This document shows, one piece after another, positions 17,752 through 25,781 of a stretch of DNA of 64,000 nt. How positions within the stretch are numbered: the first letter of the stretch is position 1; each line of letters starts with the position of its first letter. Origin of the DNA: an uncultured Clostridium sp. (GTDB lineage: Bacteria > Bacillota > Clostridia > Lachnospirales > Lachnospiraceae); contig CABVBU010000003.1 of the NCBI GenBank assembly GCA_902496665.1, forward strand, positions 78,503-142,502. The letters run 5' to 3'. The notes under the pieces are model-generated. The model did no database searches. It was not told where the DNA came from and saw only the letters and a list, made by a program, of their open reading frames with translations. Both the position numbers and the translations under genes were made by a program.

Positions 17752-18544
17752 TAAACCGATGATTTATTATCCACTTTCAACATTGATGTTGGCAGAAATC
17801 AAAGATATTCTAATTATTTCGACATCACAGGATACTCCGCGTTATAAAGAATTGCTCGGTGATGGCCATCAGTTTGGCATCAATCTAACATATGCTGTTC
17901 AGCCGTCGCCAGATGGGCTTGCACAGGCTTTTATTATTGGCAAGGAGTTTATAGGTGATGATACCTGCGCTATGATACTGGGCGACAATATCTTTTATGG
18001 CAATGGTTTGTTTGCACGTATGGATAATGCTAAGAGAATGGCAGAACAAGGAATTGCGACTGTATTTGGGTATTATGTAAGAGACCCGGAAAGATTTGGG
18101 GTGGTTGAATTCGATTCGGAGGGTAAAGTATTGTCCGTAGAAGAGAAGCCAAAGGCACCAAAAAGTAATTATGCAATTACCGGTCTGTATTTTTACCCTT
18201 CAGGTGTGGCATCACGTGCGGAGAGGGTTAAGCCGTCTTCCAGAGGAGAGCTGGAAATCACGACTTTAAATGATATGTATCTAAAGGATAATCTGTTGAA
18301 TGTTGAACTGCTCAATCGGGGCTTTGCATGGCTAGACACTGGAACGATGGAAAGTTTACTGAGAGCGTCTGATTTCATTCATATGGTTGAGGAACAGCAA
18401 GGGGTTATGATATCCGCTCCTGAAGAAATTGCTTATAGATACAAATGGATTACAACGGAGCAGTTAAAAGAGGCCGCTGCGCTTTATGGAAAATCTCCTT
18501 ATGGAGAGCATTTGAAGACTGTAGCGGAAGGAAAAATGAGGTGA
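17663..18544 (+). CDS. rmlA: glucose-1-phosphate thymidylyltransferase
   Basis: A 293-residue enzyme making dTDP-glucose from glucose-1-phosphate and dTTP. It begins with GTG behind AAGGAGG. The nucleotide-binding signature GGAGTRLYPLT is at residues 8-18, followed by KQLLPVYDKPMIYYPLS, the substrate block PSPDGLAQAFIIG and LGDNIFYGNG. Later come VEEKPKAPKSNYAITGLYFY and FAWLDTGTMESL. All are diagnostic of RmlA. It opens an rmlA-rmlB-rmlC cluster, so dTDP-6-deoxyhexose is made for the polymer. Confidence 0.95.
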   Translation: MKGIVLAGGAGTRLYPLTMVTSKQLLPVYDKPMIYYPLSTLMLAEIKDILIISTSQDTPRYKELLGDGHQFGINLTYAVQPSPDGLAQAFIIGKEFIGDDTCAMILGDNIFYGNGLFARMDNAKRMAEQGIATVFGYYVRDPERFGVVEFDSEGKVLSVEEKPKAPKSNYAITGLYFYPSGVASRAERVKPSSRGELEITTLNDMYLKDNLLNVELLNRGFAWLDTGTMESLLRASDFIHMVEEQQGVMISAPEEIAYRYKWITTEQLKEAAALYGKSPYGEHLKTVAEGKMR

Positions 18545-18549
18545 GTATA

Positions 18550-19569
18550 ATGAATATTATTGTAACTGGCGGCGCCGGATTTATTGGAAGCAACTTTGTA
18601 TTTCATATGCTGGATAAGTACCCGGATTACCGCATTATTTGCTTGGATAAACTGACCTACGCAGGCAATTTGTCAACATTGGCTCCTGTGATGGATAACC
18701 CCAACTTCCGTTTTGTGAAGGCTGATATCTGTGATAGAGAGGCAGTATATAAGCTGTTTGAAGAAGAGCAGCCCGATATTGTGGTGAACTTTGCAGCAGA
18801 AAGCCATGTGGATCGTTCCATTGAAGATCCAGGTATCTTCCTGCAGACCAATATCATGGGTACTGCAACGTTGATGGATGCTTGCCGTAAGTATGGTATT
18901 ACTCGTTATCATCAAGTGTCTACCGACGAGGTGTACGGTGATCTGCCTCTGGATAGACCTGATCTGTTTTTCACGGAGGAGACTCCTATTCACACCAGCA
19001 GTCCGTATTCTTCGTCTAAAGCTGCAGCTGATCTGCTGGTGCTGGCTTATCATCGTACATACGGTTTGCCGGTGACTATTTCCCGTTGTTCCAACAACTA
19101 TGGCCCATATCACTTCCCGGAGAAGCTGATTCCTCTTATGATTGTTAATGCTCTGAATGACAAATCTCTGCCGGTTTATGGTGAAGGTCTAAATGTGCGC
19201 GACTGGCTGTACGTGGAGGATCACTGCAAAGCCATTGATTTAATCATCCACAAAGGACGTGTAGGTGAGGTTTACAATATCGGCGGCCACAATGAGATGA
19301 AGAATATCGACATCGTGAAGATCATCTGCAAGGCACTGGATAAACCGGAAAGCCTGATTACATATGTTACCGATCGTAAGGGTCACGATATGCGCTATGC
19401 CATTGATCCGACTAAAATTCACAATGAGCTTGGCTGGCTGCCTGAAACGATGTTTAAGGACGGCATCCAGAAGACTATCCAGTGGTATCTGGACAATAAG
19501 GAATGGTGGGAGACCATCATCTCTGGCGAGTATCAGAACTACTACGAAAAAATGTACAAAAATAGGTAA
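18550..19569 (+). CDS. rmlB: dTDP-glucose 4,6-dehydratase
   Basis: A 339-residue extended SDR. The ATG at 18550 is chosen because the motif NIIVTGGAGFIGSNFVFH begins right there; an open frame reaches 105 bases further upstream into rmlA but lacks support. Visible are the NAD site, DKLTYAGNLSTL, NFAAESHVDRSI, the catalytic QVSTDEVYGDL (with the Asp-Glu pair) and YSSSKAAADLLV, then SRCSNNYGPYHFPEKLIPL. These match RmlB exactly. It makes dTDP-4-keto-6-deoxyglucose. Its codon use resembles the epimerase and ugd genes rather than the flippase region. Confidence 0.95.
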   Translation: MNIIVTGGAGFIGSNFVFHMLDKYPDYRIICLDKLTYAGNLSTLAPVMDNPNFRFVKADICDREAVYKLFEEEQPDIVVNFAAESHVDRSIEDPGIFLQTNIMGTATLMDACRKYGITRYHQVSTDEVYGDLPLDRPDLFFTEETPIHTSSPYSSSKAAADLLVLAYHRTYGLPVTISRCSNNYGPYHFPEKLIPLMIVNALNDKSLPVYGEGLNVRDWLYVEDHCKAIDLIIHKGRVGEVYNIGGHNEMKNIDIVKIICKALDKPESLITYVTDRKGHDMRYAIDPTKIHNELGWLPETMFKDGIQKTIQWYLDNKEWWETIISGEYQNYYEKMYKNR

Positions 19570-19581
19570 GGAGGAGTTCAT

Positions 19582-20184
19582 ATGGGACAAATTACAGTTA
19601 CAAAGGCACCGATAGATGGGCTATATGTAATTGAGCCTACTGTACATGGTGACAGCCGAGGATATTTTGTTGAAACATATAACCAACACGATATGCATGA
19701 GGCCGGATTGGATATGGTGTTTGTCCAAGACAATCAGTCCATGTCACGCAAGGGCGTATTGCGTGGGCTTCACTTTCAGAAACAATTTCCACAAGGAAAG
19801 CTAGTGCGTGTAATTCAGGGTTCTGTTTTTGATGTTGCAGTTGATTTGCGTGCGAATAGTAGAACTTATGGTCAATGGTATGGGGTAGAGTTAACGGAGG
19901 AAAATGGTAAGCAGTTCTATATTTCGGAAGGGTTTGCACACGGTTTTCTTGTACTAAGCGAAGTCGCAAAGTTTTGTTACAAGACAACTGATTTTTATCA
20001 TCCTGGTGATGAAGGCGGCGTGGCATGGAATGATCCTGAAATTGGTATTGTATGGCCGCAGCTTATCGGTAAATATAAAGGAAATGCATCCGCTGACGGC
20101 TATCAACTCATGGATGGAACTCAGTTAAATCTAAGTGAAAAAGATCAGAAGTGGATGGGCTTAAAAGACACATTCAAATTCTAA
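19582..20184 (+). CDS. rmlC: dTDP-4-dehydrorhamnose 3,5-epimerase
   Basis: A 200-residue cupin-type epimerase, ATG after AAGGAGGAGTTC. Conserved blocks are GDSRGYFVETYNQHD, FVQDNQSMSRKGVLRGLHFQ with the catalytic histidine, GKLVRVIQGSVFDVAVDLR and FAHGFLVLSE. The final part WNDPEIGIVWP is typical. It converts the RmlB product to dTDP-4-keto-L-rhamnose. The expected next gene, the reductase RmlD, is not recognisable; a different SDR follows. Confidence 0.95.
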   Translation: MGQITVTKAPIDGLYVIEPTVHGDSRGYFVETYNQHDMHEAGLDMVFVQDNQSMSRKGVLRGLHFQKQFPQGKLVRVIQGSVFDVAVDLRANSRTYGQWYGVELTEENGKQFYISEGFAHGFLVLSEVAKFCYKTTDFYHPGDEGGVAWNDPEIGIVWPQLIGKYKGNASADGYQLMDGTQLNLSEKDQKWMGLKDTFKF

Positions 20185-20198
20185 AGGAGAAACCAAAA

Positions 20199-21032
20199 TT
20201 GAAAATATTAGTGACTGGTGCAAATGGATATCTGGGACAGGGGATTGTAAGAAGTATCTTGAATAATGGCCATTGTGTTGTAGCTACGGATTTTAACACC
20301 CAGTTTGTAGATGAGCGTGCAGAAAGAATTGTCTGCAATTTATTTGAAGTTGATAACCCGTATAGTTTCTTTGGCGAACCTGATGTGCTTCTCCATTTGG
20401 CATGGAGAGACGGGTTTGTTCACTATTCCAGTGCGCATATTGATGATCTTCCTAAGCACTATGCGTTTATTAAAAAAATGGTTGATGGAGGTATTCAACA
20501 GGTTGCTGTTATGGGAAGCATGCACGAAATTGGCTTCTTTGAGGGTAGCATAAATGAAAGCACTCCTTGTCATCCTACGACTCCGTATGGAATTGCAAAG
20601 AACGCATTACGCGATTTAACACAAATGATATGTAAGCAAAAAAATATTGTGTTCCAGTGGCTACGTGGCTATTATATTGTTGGTAATTCTAAGTTTGGCA
20701 GTTCAATATTCTCAAAGATTACAGCGGCCGTAGATGAAGGAAAGACAGAGTTTCCATTTACCTTGGGTCAAAATCAATATGACTTTATTGACTACCCTGA
20801 TTTCTGCGCACAGGTTGCCGCAGTAGTTGGTCAGAAAAATGAGCAAGGGATTATTAATATTTGCTCAGGCAAACCAGAAAAATTGGCAGATAGAGTTGAG
20901 CGCTTTATTAAGGAAAATGATTATAGAATTAAGCTGCAATATGGAGCATTTCCAGATAGACCGTATGACTCCAAGGCAATTTGGGGTAATGACACAAAAA
21001 TCAGAAAAATCATGGAGAACCAGACAAATTAA
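20199..21032 (+). CDS. NAD-dependent epimerase/dehydratase-family reductase in the RmlD position
   Basis: A 277-residue SDR. TTG at 20199 is favoured because AAGGAG lies 9 bases upstream and the Rossmann motif LVTGANGYLGQGIVRSI begins four codons in. The catalytic tyrosine-lysine is TPYGIAKNALRD. It lacks the RmlD signature and looks closer to the short SDRs that reduce dTDP-4-keto-6-deoxyhexoses, such as dTDP-6-deoxy-L-talose or similar synthases. Position right after rmlC supports a role on dTDP-4-keto-L-rhamnose. If so, the sugar may be 6-deoxy-talose rather than rhamnose, or RmlD may be encoded elsewhere. Assignment to a product is inference. Confidence 0.75.
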   Translation: MKILVTGANGYLGQGIVRSILNNGHCVVATDFNTQFVDERAERIVCNLFEVDNPYSFFGEPDVLLHLAWRDGFVHYSSAHIDDLPKHYAFIKKMVDGGIQQVAVMGSMHEIGFFEGSINESTPCHPTTPYGIAKNALRDLTQMICKQKNIVFQWLRGYYIVGNSKFGSSIFSKITAAVDEGKTEFPFTLGQNQYDFIDYPDFCAQVAAVVGQKNEQGIINICSGKPEKLADRVERFIKENDYRIKLQYGAFPDRPYDSKAIWGNDTKIRKIMENQTN

Positions 21033-21084
21033 ACGATAGACCAGCTAATGACGCGTTTTTGCCGCGTAGAATGGGAACTGTATC

Positions 21085-21620
21085 ATGGGCATAATAAATA
21101 AAATATGGAAATATATAATGAAGCGCCAAAACCCGATGCGGTATGCTCGCAAGATGGGCGTAGTGCTAGGTGAAAACTGCAGACTTATTGGATTACCAGA
21201 TTGGGGTAGTGAGCCATGGTTGATTTCTATTGGAAATCATACAGAGGTTTCCTTTGATGTAGCTTTTATAACTCATGATGGTGCTACCTGGTGTTTTAGA
21301 GATCAAGATGAGTATAAGGGAACATTAAAATTCGGAAGAATTCGAATTGGGAATAACTGTTTTATTGGTGCCCGCAGTACGATTTTACCAGGTGTTACAA
21401 TTGGTGATAATAGTATCGTGGCAGTGGGAGCGGTGGTGAATAAAAGTATACCCTCCGGAGAAGTGTGTGGGGGGGGGTACCAGCCCATTACATCATGAAA
21501 ACAAAAGACTATGCAGACAAGTGTAAAGAAAATACTCCTATCTATGATTTAGAAAACTATCGGAAGAATTTTCGTGAGGAGGTTAATTTGATCTGCGATA
21601 GGATGGAACATAGCATGTGA
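21085..21620 (+). pseudogene. hexapeptide acyltransferase, frameshifted at a G9 tract
   Basis: The first 130 codons encode a normal left-handed beta-helix acyltransferase: GVVLGENCRLIGLPDWGSEP, TEVSFDVAFITHDGATW, IRIGNNCFIGARSTILPGVT and NSIVAVGAVVNKSIP. At nine G (21469-21477) the frame runs into a stop at 21498 (ending YQPITS). The neighbouring frame continues with GVPAHYIMKTKDYADKCKEN and ends at 21620 with RMEHSM, which is exactly the expected family C-terminus (usually GxPAKxI). Seven or ten G would restore it. The gene therefore appears 'off' but not decayed, and slippage could turn it on. Confidence 0.82.
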
Positions 21621-21684
21621 AATAAGGGATAGGGTCCGACAGCGAGGATAGTCTAGGTAATTAGGAGAATATTATTGGGTTCCA

Positions 21685-21701
21685 TTGGGGTCAGACCCCA
21701 A
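21685..21701. repeat. 17-base perfect palindrome TTGGGGTC-A-GACCCCAA
   Basis: An eight-base perfect inverted repeat with a single central base, 65 bases after the frameshifted acyltransferase and followed 11 bases later by a run of seven T. It may act as a terminator, although the gap before the T run is long. A related GGGTCCGAC string lies 50 bases upstream. The same palindrome type flanks REP/RAYT-like elements in other bacteria, from memory, so a mobile-element scar is possible. Nothing else is visible between 21620 and 21833. Confidence 0.5.
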
Positions 21702-21832
21702 GAAGAAATAATTTTTTTCTAAAGAAACTATAAACGAAAATGAAAGCATAGGCTACTGGCGCTGCTTTAATAATCACAAAAATCTTTGTGGAAGGCATGT
21801 TGAGTAGGCTTCAAGGCATGGAAAGGAGAACT

Positions 21833-22735
21833 ATGAATACAACATTACTTATCATGGCTGCTGGTATCGGTAGCCGCTTCGGAACGGGAATCAAGCAGTT
21901 GGAGCCGGTAGATGCTTCTAACCATATTATCATGGATTACTCGATCCATGATGCAATCGAGGCAGGTTTCAATCATGTGGTATTTATCATCCGCAAGGAT
22001 ATCGAGAAGGAGTTCAAAGAGGTCATTGGTGATCGCATTGCCTCCATTTGCTCTTCTCATAATGTAACTGTTGACTACGCTTTCCAAGATATCAACGACA
22101 TTCCGGGAACTCTGCCGGAAGGACGTACAAAGCCGTGGGGAACTGGACAGGCTGTGCTTGCAGCAAAGGATGTCATCAAGACCCCGTTCATCGTCATCAA
22201 TGCAGATGATTACTATGGCAAGGAAGGCTTCAAGGCTGTCCATGAGTATTTGGTGAATGGCGGAAAGTCCTGCATGGCAGGTTTTGTGCTGAAGAACACG
22301 CTGTCTGATAATGGTGGCGTGACCCGTGGCATCTGCAAGATGGACGAGCAGAGTAATCTGACTGAGGTTGTGGAGACCAAGAATATTGTAAAAACTGCAA
22401 CTGGGGCAGAAGCAGACGGCATGGCTGTGGATGTGAATTCTCTGGTATCCATGAACATGTGGGGCTTGACTCCAGATTTTCTGGATGTACTGGAAAAGGG
22501 CTTCAAAGAGTTCTTTGAGAAGGAAGTCCCGGGCAATCCTCTGAAAGCAGAGTATCTGATCCCTATCTTCATCGGCGAACTGCTGGAGCAGGGAAAGATG
22601 TCAGTGAAGGTTCTGAAAACCAATGATACCTGGTACGGCATGACTTACCATGAGGATGTCGCAGCAGTAAAGGACAGCTTTAAGAAGATGCTGGAGAATG
22701 ACGTGTATAAGGCTGACCTGTTCAGTGATCTGTAA
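21833..22735 (+). CDS. nucleotidyltransferase (sugar-1-phosphate or polyol type)
   Basis: A 300-residue NTP_transferase-family protein. The ATG at 21833 follows AAAGGAG. The N-terminal LLIMAAGIGSRFGTGIKQLEP is the GxGxRx...K nucleotide-binding signature, followed by MDYSIHDAIEAGF and VINADDYYGKEGF, where the Asp pair would bind metal. It lacks the specific marks of RmlA, GalU or ManC, so the product is unclear; related proteins in gut Firmicutes sit at the ends of polysaccharide loci. It likely activates one more precursor for the polymer or its decoration. Codon use is of the richer type. Confidence 0.8.
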   Translation: MNTTLLIMAAGIGSRFGTGIKQLEPVDASNHIIMDYSIHDAIEAGFNHVVFIIRKDIEKEFKEVIGDRIASICSSHNVTVDYAFQDINDIPGTLPEGRTKPWGTGQAVLAAKDVIKTPFIVINADDYYGKEGFKAVHEYLVNGGKSCMAGFVLKNTLSDNGGVTRGICKMDEQSNLTEVVETKNIVKTATGAEADGMAVDVNSLVSMNMWGLTPDFLDVLEKGFKEFFEKEVPGNPLKAEYLIPIFIGELLEQGKMSVKVLKTNDTWYGMTYHEDVAAVKDSFKKMLENDVYKADLFSDL

Positions 22736-22741
22736 ACAACG

Positions 22742-23353
22742 ATGAAAGAAACGATTGATTTACTCGGAAAGATCCTCACAAACATCCTGACTGCACTCTA
22801 TGAGCCGTTTGGATTCTCACTCCTGATCTCCTTCCTTGCAATGTTTTTCTACTTGTATGCGTATGAGCCTCAAAATGCCGGAAAAGGTTGGAAGAGTGCC
22901 ATAGTGACATGGTATCAGAATTTCAAAGAGAGCGTGTTCTTCCGGAAGCTGTTCTTACTGGCTTTTGTGACATCGATGATCCTGTTTAGAACCCTGTTAA
23001 ATCGGAACCTGTGGATGAATCCTTTATCCGATGTTATGGGCGGTTGGGGCATCTGGGAGACTGTGAACGGAGAGAGACAGCTAACCACTGAGTGCATCGA
23101 GAATGTGATCATGATGGTGCCGTTTAGTTCGGTAGTGGCGTGGACGTTCGGAGAGAAGATTGGGAACGGTTGGAAGAAAATACTGTGGTATAGCGGAAAG
23201 ATAGCGTTCGTCTTCTCGATAAGCATAGAGATGCTGCAATTATTGCTTCGATTGGGAACGTTCCAGCTATCCGACATCTTCTATAACACAGTCGGCGGAG
23301 TAGTAGGTGGTTTGGTGTACTATGCGACGATGAAGCCAAGAAAGCGTCTGTAA
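22742..23353 (+). CDS. VanZ-like family membrane protein
   Basis: A 203-residue protein with four to five membrane helices. The C-terminal half has ENVIMMVPFSSVVAWTFGEK and SIEMLQLLLRLGTFQLSDIFYNTVGGVVGG, where ExxQ...R.G..(D)xxDxxxNxxG is the VanZ-family signature. VanZ homologues confer low-level teicoplanin resistance in enterococci, but most relatives have no assigned role. The gene starts six bases after the nucleotidyltransferase and probably closes the polysaccharide operon. A second, distinct VanZ-like gene lies at 26572. Confidence 0.85.
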   Translation: MKETIDLLGKILTNILTALYEPFGFSLLISFLAMFFYLYAYEPQNAGKGWKSAIVTWYQNFKESVFFRKLFLLAFVTSMILFRTLLNRNLWMNPLSDVMGGWGIWETVNGERQLTTECIENVIMMVPFSSVVAWTFGEKIGNGWKKILWYSGKIAFVFSISIEMLQLLLRLGTFQLSDIFYNTVGGVVGGLVYYATMKPRKRL

Positions 23354-23459
23354 AAGAGTATAGTTTTGTGATATACTAAAAAAAGACTTTTATGTTGTTC
23401 TCATACCTACACAATACTTAATTTAAACGATTATAATTTTGGAAAGAGGTTTGTGTCCT

Positions 23460-23789
23460 ATGCCCAGAACTAAAGGTAGTAAGAATAAGCCCAAAACTGT
23501 GACTGCAGATTTTGCAACACAGATTGCAGAAAAGCAGTCCGCAAAGGAAGCACTCACAGCCGAGATCACATCCATTACCGCTAACATTGACACTTTGAAG
23601 GCTGACCTGAAAGAAAAGAAGACTGCTCTGAAGAAGGCTGAAAAAGAAATGGCATCCTTGGAAGCGAAGAAAGCAAAGGCAGATGCTAAGGCCGCTGAAG
23701 AAGCTAAGAAGACCGAAGCAGAGGCTGTGCTGAAGAAGTTGCTGGCAAGCGGCATGAGTGCGGATGAAATCCTCGAAAAACTGAAATAA
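23460..23789 (+). CDS. small basic/coiled-coil protein
   Basis: A 109-residue protein starting MPRTKGSKNKPK, an AT-hook-like basic head, followed by a long alanine/lysine/glutamate-rich helix from about residue 20 to 95 with strong coiled-coil character and a C-terminal ASGMSADEILEKLK. The ATG at 23460 follows AAAGAGG. Proteins with this head and a coiled coil occur widely in Clostridia as small cytoplasmic proteins of unknown role, possibly DNA-binding. It is monocistronic, with its own terminator. Confidence 0.75.
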   Translation: MPRTKGSKNKPKTVTADFATQIAEKQSAKEALTAEITSITANIDTLKADLKEKKTALKKAEKEMASLEAKKAKADAKAAEEAKKTEAEAVLKKLLASGMSADEILEKLK

Positions 23790-23795
23790 GATATG

Positions 23796-23839
23796 CCGTG
23801 TGGACAAACTGAACTCCAGGAGTTCACACGGTAATTTTT
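23796..23839 (+). terminator. terminator of the coiled-coil protein gene
   Basis: CCGTGTG and CACACGG form the outer stem, and an inner AACTCCAGGAGTT can fold on itself. The 3' arm is followed by TAATTTTTG. It lies right after the stop codon. Confidence 0.75.
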
Positions 23840-23892
23840 GAAGGTATCTGTATAGTTTGCAACGGAAATAAAAGAATTGGAGCGTAAGAAAA

Positions 23893-24276
23893 ATGAATTT
23901 ATCAAAAATACACCACATCGCAATCATCGTATCTGACTATGAAGCTGCAAAGAATTTTTATGTGAACAAGCTGGGATTCTCTGTTATCAGAGAAAACTAT
24001 CGCCCGGAGCGTAAGGACTGGAAACTGGATCTGCGTGTCAACGAATACACAGAGCTGGAGATTTTCGCTGAGGAAAACCCGCCGAAGCGTGTGAACCGCC
24101 CGGAGGCATGTGGTTTGCGTCACCTTGCGTTTTGCGTTGAGAGCGTGGAACAGACAGTGAAAGAACTGGCAGCAGTCGGAATTAAATGTGAGCCGATCCG
24201 GGTTGACGATTATACCGGCAAAAAGATGACTTTTTTCCATGACCCGGACGGACTGCCGCTGGAGCTGCATGAGTAA
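23893..24276 (+). CDS. VOC-family (glyoxalase-like) protein
   Basis: A 127-residue metal-binding fold protein with both beta-alpha-beta-beta-beta modules. It starts IHHIAIIVSDYEAAKNFYVN, with a metal-ligand histidine, and contains YTELEIFAE, CGLRHLAFCVE and the final FFHDPDGLPLELHE, which supplies further ligands. The length and pattern match the short SMU1112c/YaeR-like VOC proteins often annotated as lactoylglutathione lyase-like. The substrate is unknown. It overlaps nothing but is two bases from the next gene. Confidence 0.88.
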   Translation: MNLSKIHHIAIIVSDYEAAKNFYVNKLGFSVIRENYRPERKDWKLDLRVNEYTELEIFAEENPPKRVNRPEACGLRHLAFCVESVEQTVKELAAVGIKCEPIRVDDYTGKKMTFFHDPDGLPLELHE

Positions 24277-24278
24277 TT

Positions 24279-25088
24279 ATGGGAGAAAAAAGAGCGTATA
24301 AATCTCGGAAGCCAGGCGGCGGCCGGAAGAAGCTGAAGCCGGAGTATGATGCTGGGAAGAATCTAAAAGAGCAGATGGAAAGTGCTGTGGCGCTTTATGA
24401 GGAGGACTGCTCCCTCCGATCCATTGCAGATGTGCTAACCCTGAATCCCATCAAAGTAAGAAAGCTGCTCATCACGGCTGGTGTATATGAATCGGATGTG
24501 GCGGAGAAGGTACAGGATACCTTTAAGGAGTATCGAGAAACCCAGAACTATAAAGAAGCCATCCTCTCAACCGCAAATACTCTTCAACTTTCCAAAGCCT
24601 CCGTTACCTCGTACCTGCCATATCAGAAAGGCGTGTACTTCCCGAGTACAGCAGATAAAGAAAAAATTAGTGTTGGAGCAGAGCGGAGGCGGAGATACAG
24701 AGCAGTAAGAAAACTGAGATCAGAGCCAACAGAGGAGCACCTGTGGGAGACGGTCTTGCTTTATTCTGGTGTGCGCTTTAAAACCTATTCCGGCTTACCC
24801 TTTACCTATGAAATACGAAAAGGCAGAAGCGGCGAATACACAAAGGAACTGTGGATCGACCGCCGGGAGAAGAGTAAAAGCCTGGCGTGGAGTTCTGTGC
24901 TGCTGGCACTGCGGAATATGAAAAAGGTGGGAGAAGTGGTAGAACGCCCGAAAGCTCTGGGGGATATCCGGGGAGTGACCTACATATACGGAATGTTCTA
25001 TCGGTTCGGACTGATCGATGTGCCGGAAGAAGTGAAGGAGAAGATAAAGAAAAATGATCGAGGCAATAAATACCAGAAGAAGCATTAG
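24279..25088 (+). CDS. double helix-turn-helix protein, copy A
   Basis: A 269-residue, highly basic protein. An N-terminal GGGRKKLKPEYDAGKNLKEQ segment leads into a resolvase-like HTH (YEEDCSLRSIADVL to LLITAGVYESD). A second HTH-like stretch is YKEAILSTANTLQLSKASVT, then SYLPYQKGVYF. The C-terminal part has FKTYSGLPFTYEIRKGRSGE, LWIDRREKSKSLAWSSVLLA and RPKALGDIRGVTYIYGMFYR. I recognise this as a recurrent clostridial type without a known function; DNA binding is likely from the HTH motifs. A related copy at 25782 shares the whole architecture, so one arose from the other or both came with separate elements. Confidence 0.8.
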   Translation: MGEKRAYKSRKPGGGRKKLKPEYDAGKNLKEQMESAVALYEEDCSLRSIADVLTLNPIKVRKLLITAGVYESDVAEKVQDTFKEYRETQNYKEAILSTANTLQLSKASVTSYLPYQKGVYFPSTADKEKISVGAERRRRYRAVRKLRSEPTEEHLWETVLLYSGVRFKTYSGLPFTYEIRKGRSGEYTKELWIDRREKSKSLAWSSVLLALRNMKKVGEVVERPKALGDIRGVTYIYGMFYRFGLIDVPEEVKEKIKKNDRGNKYQKKH

Positions 25089-25239
25089 AAAGTATAAGAG
25101 CAAAGCTGTGGACAAAGAAGCAATCGTACAGATTCTTCAAGCAGGAATGCTTGCACCACCTTCAAAGAATCGCCAGCCGTGGAAGTTTGTTGTGGCAACG
25201 GAAAGTGCAAAAGCGGAAGCCTGTCAAGCAAACAAATGA
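25054..25239 (+). pseudogene. nitroreductase-family fragment (N-terminus only)
   Basis: The first 55 or so codons are those of a nitroreductase: AINTRRSIRKYKSKAVDKEA and LQAGMLAPPSKNRQPWKFVV, which carry the FMN-phosphate binding residues. The frame then ends after QANK. A complete enzyme needs about 170-200 residues. The start overlaps the end of the HTH gene by 35 bases. The break coincides with the beginning of the AbiEi-like fragment, so a deletion or insertion has fused unrelated remnants. Confidence 0.78.
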
Positions 25240-25522
25240 ATACAGGGAAACATCTCTGGCAAAGTCGCGGGTGATTGTTCGTAAGCCGAAAGTGCCAGTG
25301 ACAGAATCCAATTATAAGGTGCTGCAATTCCTTGATTTGCTGAAAGATGTAGATGTGTATTCCGAAGTTACGGGAAAGCCTTTGCAGGAGCGATTATATC
25401 AATATATGAGCGATGCAAGTTTGAGCCTTTCAGAAATGGAACCGTATTTTTCTTATTACCCGGATAAGCTGTACAAAAACCTGGTAGAAACGAGGGTGAT
25501 TTATAATGGCATACTTGCATAG
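25226..25522 (+). pseudogene. AbiEi-like antitoxin fragment (C-terminal part)
   Basis: From about 25226 the second frame reads KQTNEYRETSLAKSRVIVRK, SNYKVLQFLDLLKDVDVYSE and MSDASLSLSEMEPYFSYYPD, ending TRVIYNGILA. This matches the C-terminal portion of DUF6088/AbiEi-type antitoxins, from memory. It has no start of its own that makes sense and begins where the nitroreductase frame breaks. The end overlaps the start of the toxin fragment by 17 bases, which is the normal abiEi-abiEii coupling, so the 3' part of this pair is preserved. Confidence 0.7.
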
Positions 25523-25694
25523 TGATAGAGAACAATTCCGGGATGCGATTGACTTGGCCTATGAGCAGACTGGTGTTATGGTACAGGCAATCGAAAAAGA
25601 TTATTATGTTACGATGTTACTGCGGCTTTTGGCTCAGAAGATGCCGTATATCGTTTTTAAGGGTGGCACATCACTGAGCAAGTGCCATAGATAG
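25506..25694 (+). pseudogene. AbiEii/AbiGii toxin fragment (N-terminus only)
   Basis: Sixty-two codons of an AbiEii-type nucleotidyltransferase toxin: HSDREQFRDAIDLAYEQTG, VMVQAIEKDYYVTMLLRLLA and YIVFKGGTSLSKCHR. The KGGTSLSK block is the first half of the catalytic nucleotidyltransferase motif. The protein stops there, whereas functional toxins have about 270-300 residues with further catalytic aspartates. So the toxin is inactive as written. It lies directly upstream of a second copy of the HTH gene. Confidence 0.78.
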
Positions 25695-25723
25695 CCGTGC
25701 GGTGAAAGGTGCTGCACGGCTGT
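25692..25723. repeat. hairpin after the AbiEii fragment
   Basis: AGCCGTGC and GCACGGCT form an eight-base perfect stem around a loop of about 13 bases, directly after the truncated toxin. There is no T run (GTCTATAAATAAT follows), so termination is uncertain. It may mark the boundary of the deletion that removed the rest of the toxin gene. Confidence 0.45.
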
Positions 25724-25781
25724 CTATAAATAATATCATATAGTTTATAACGAAAATCCATCACAGGGAGATGCAGAAACA

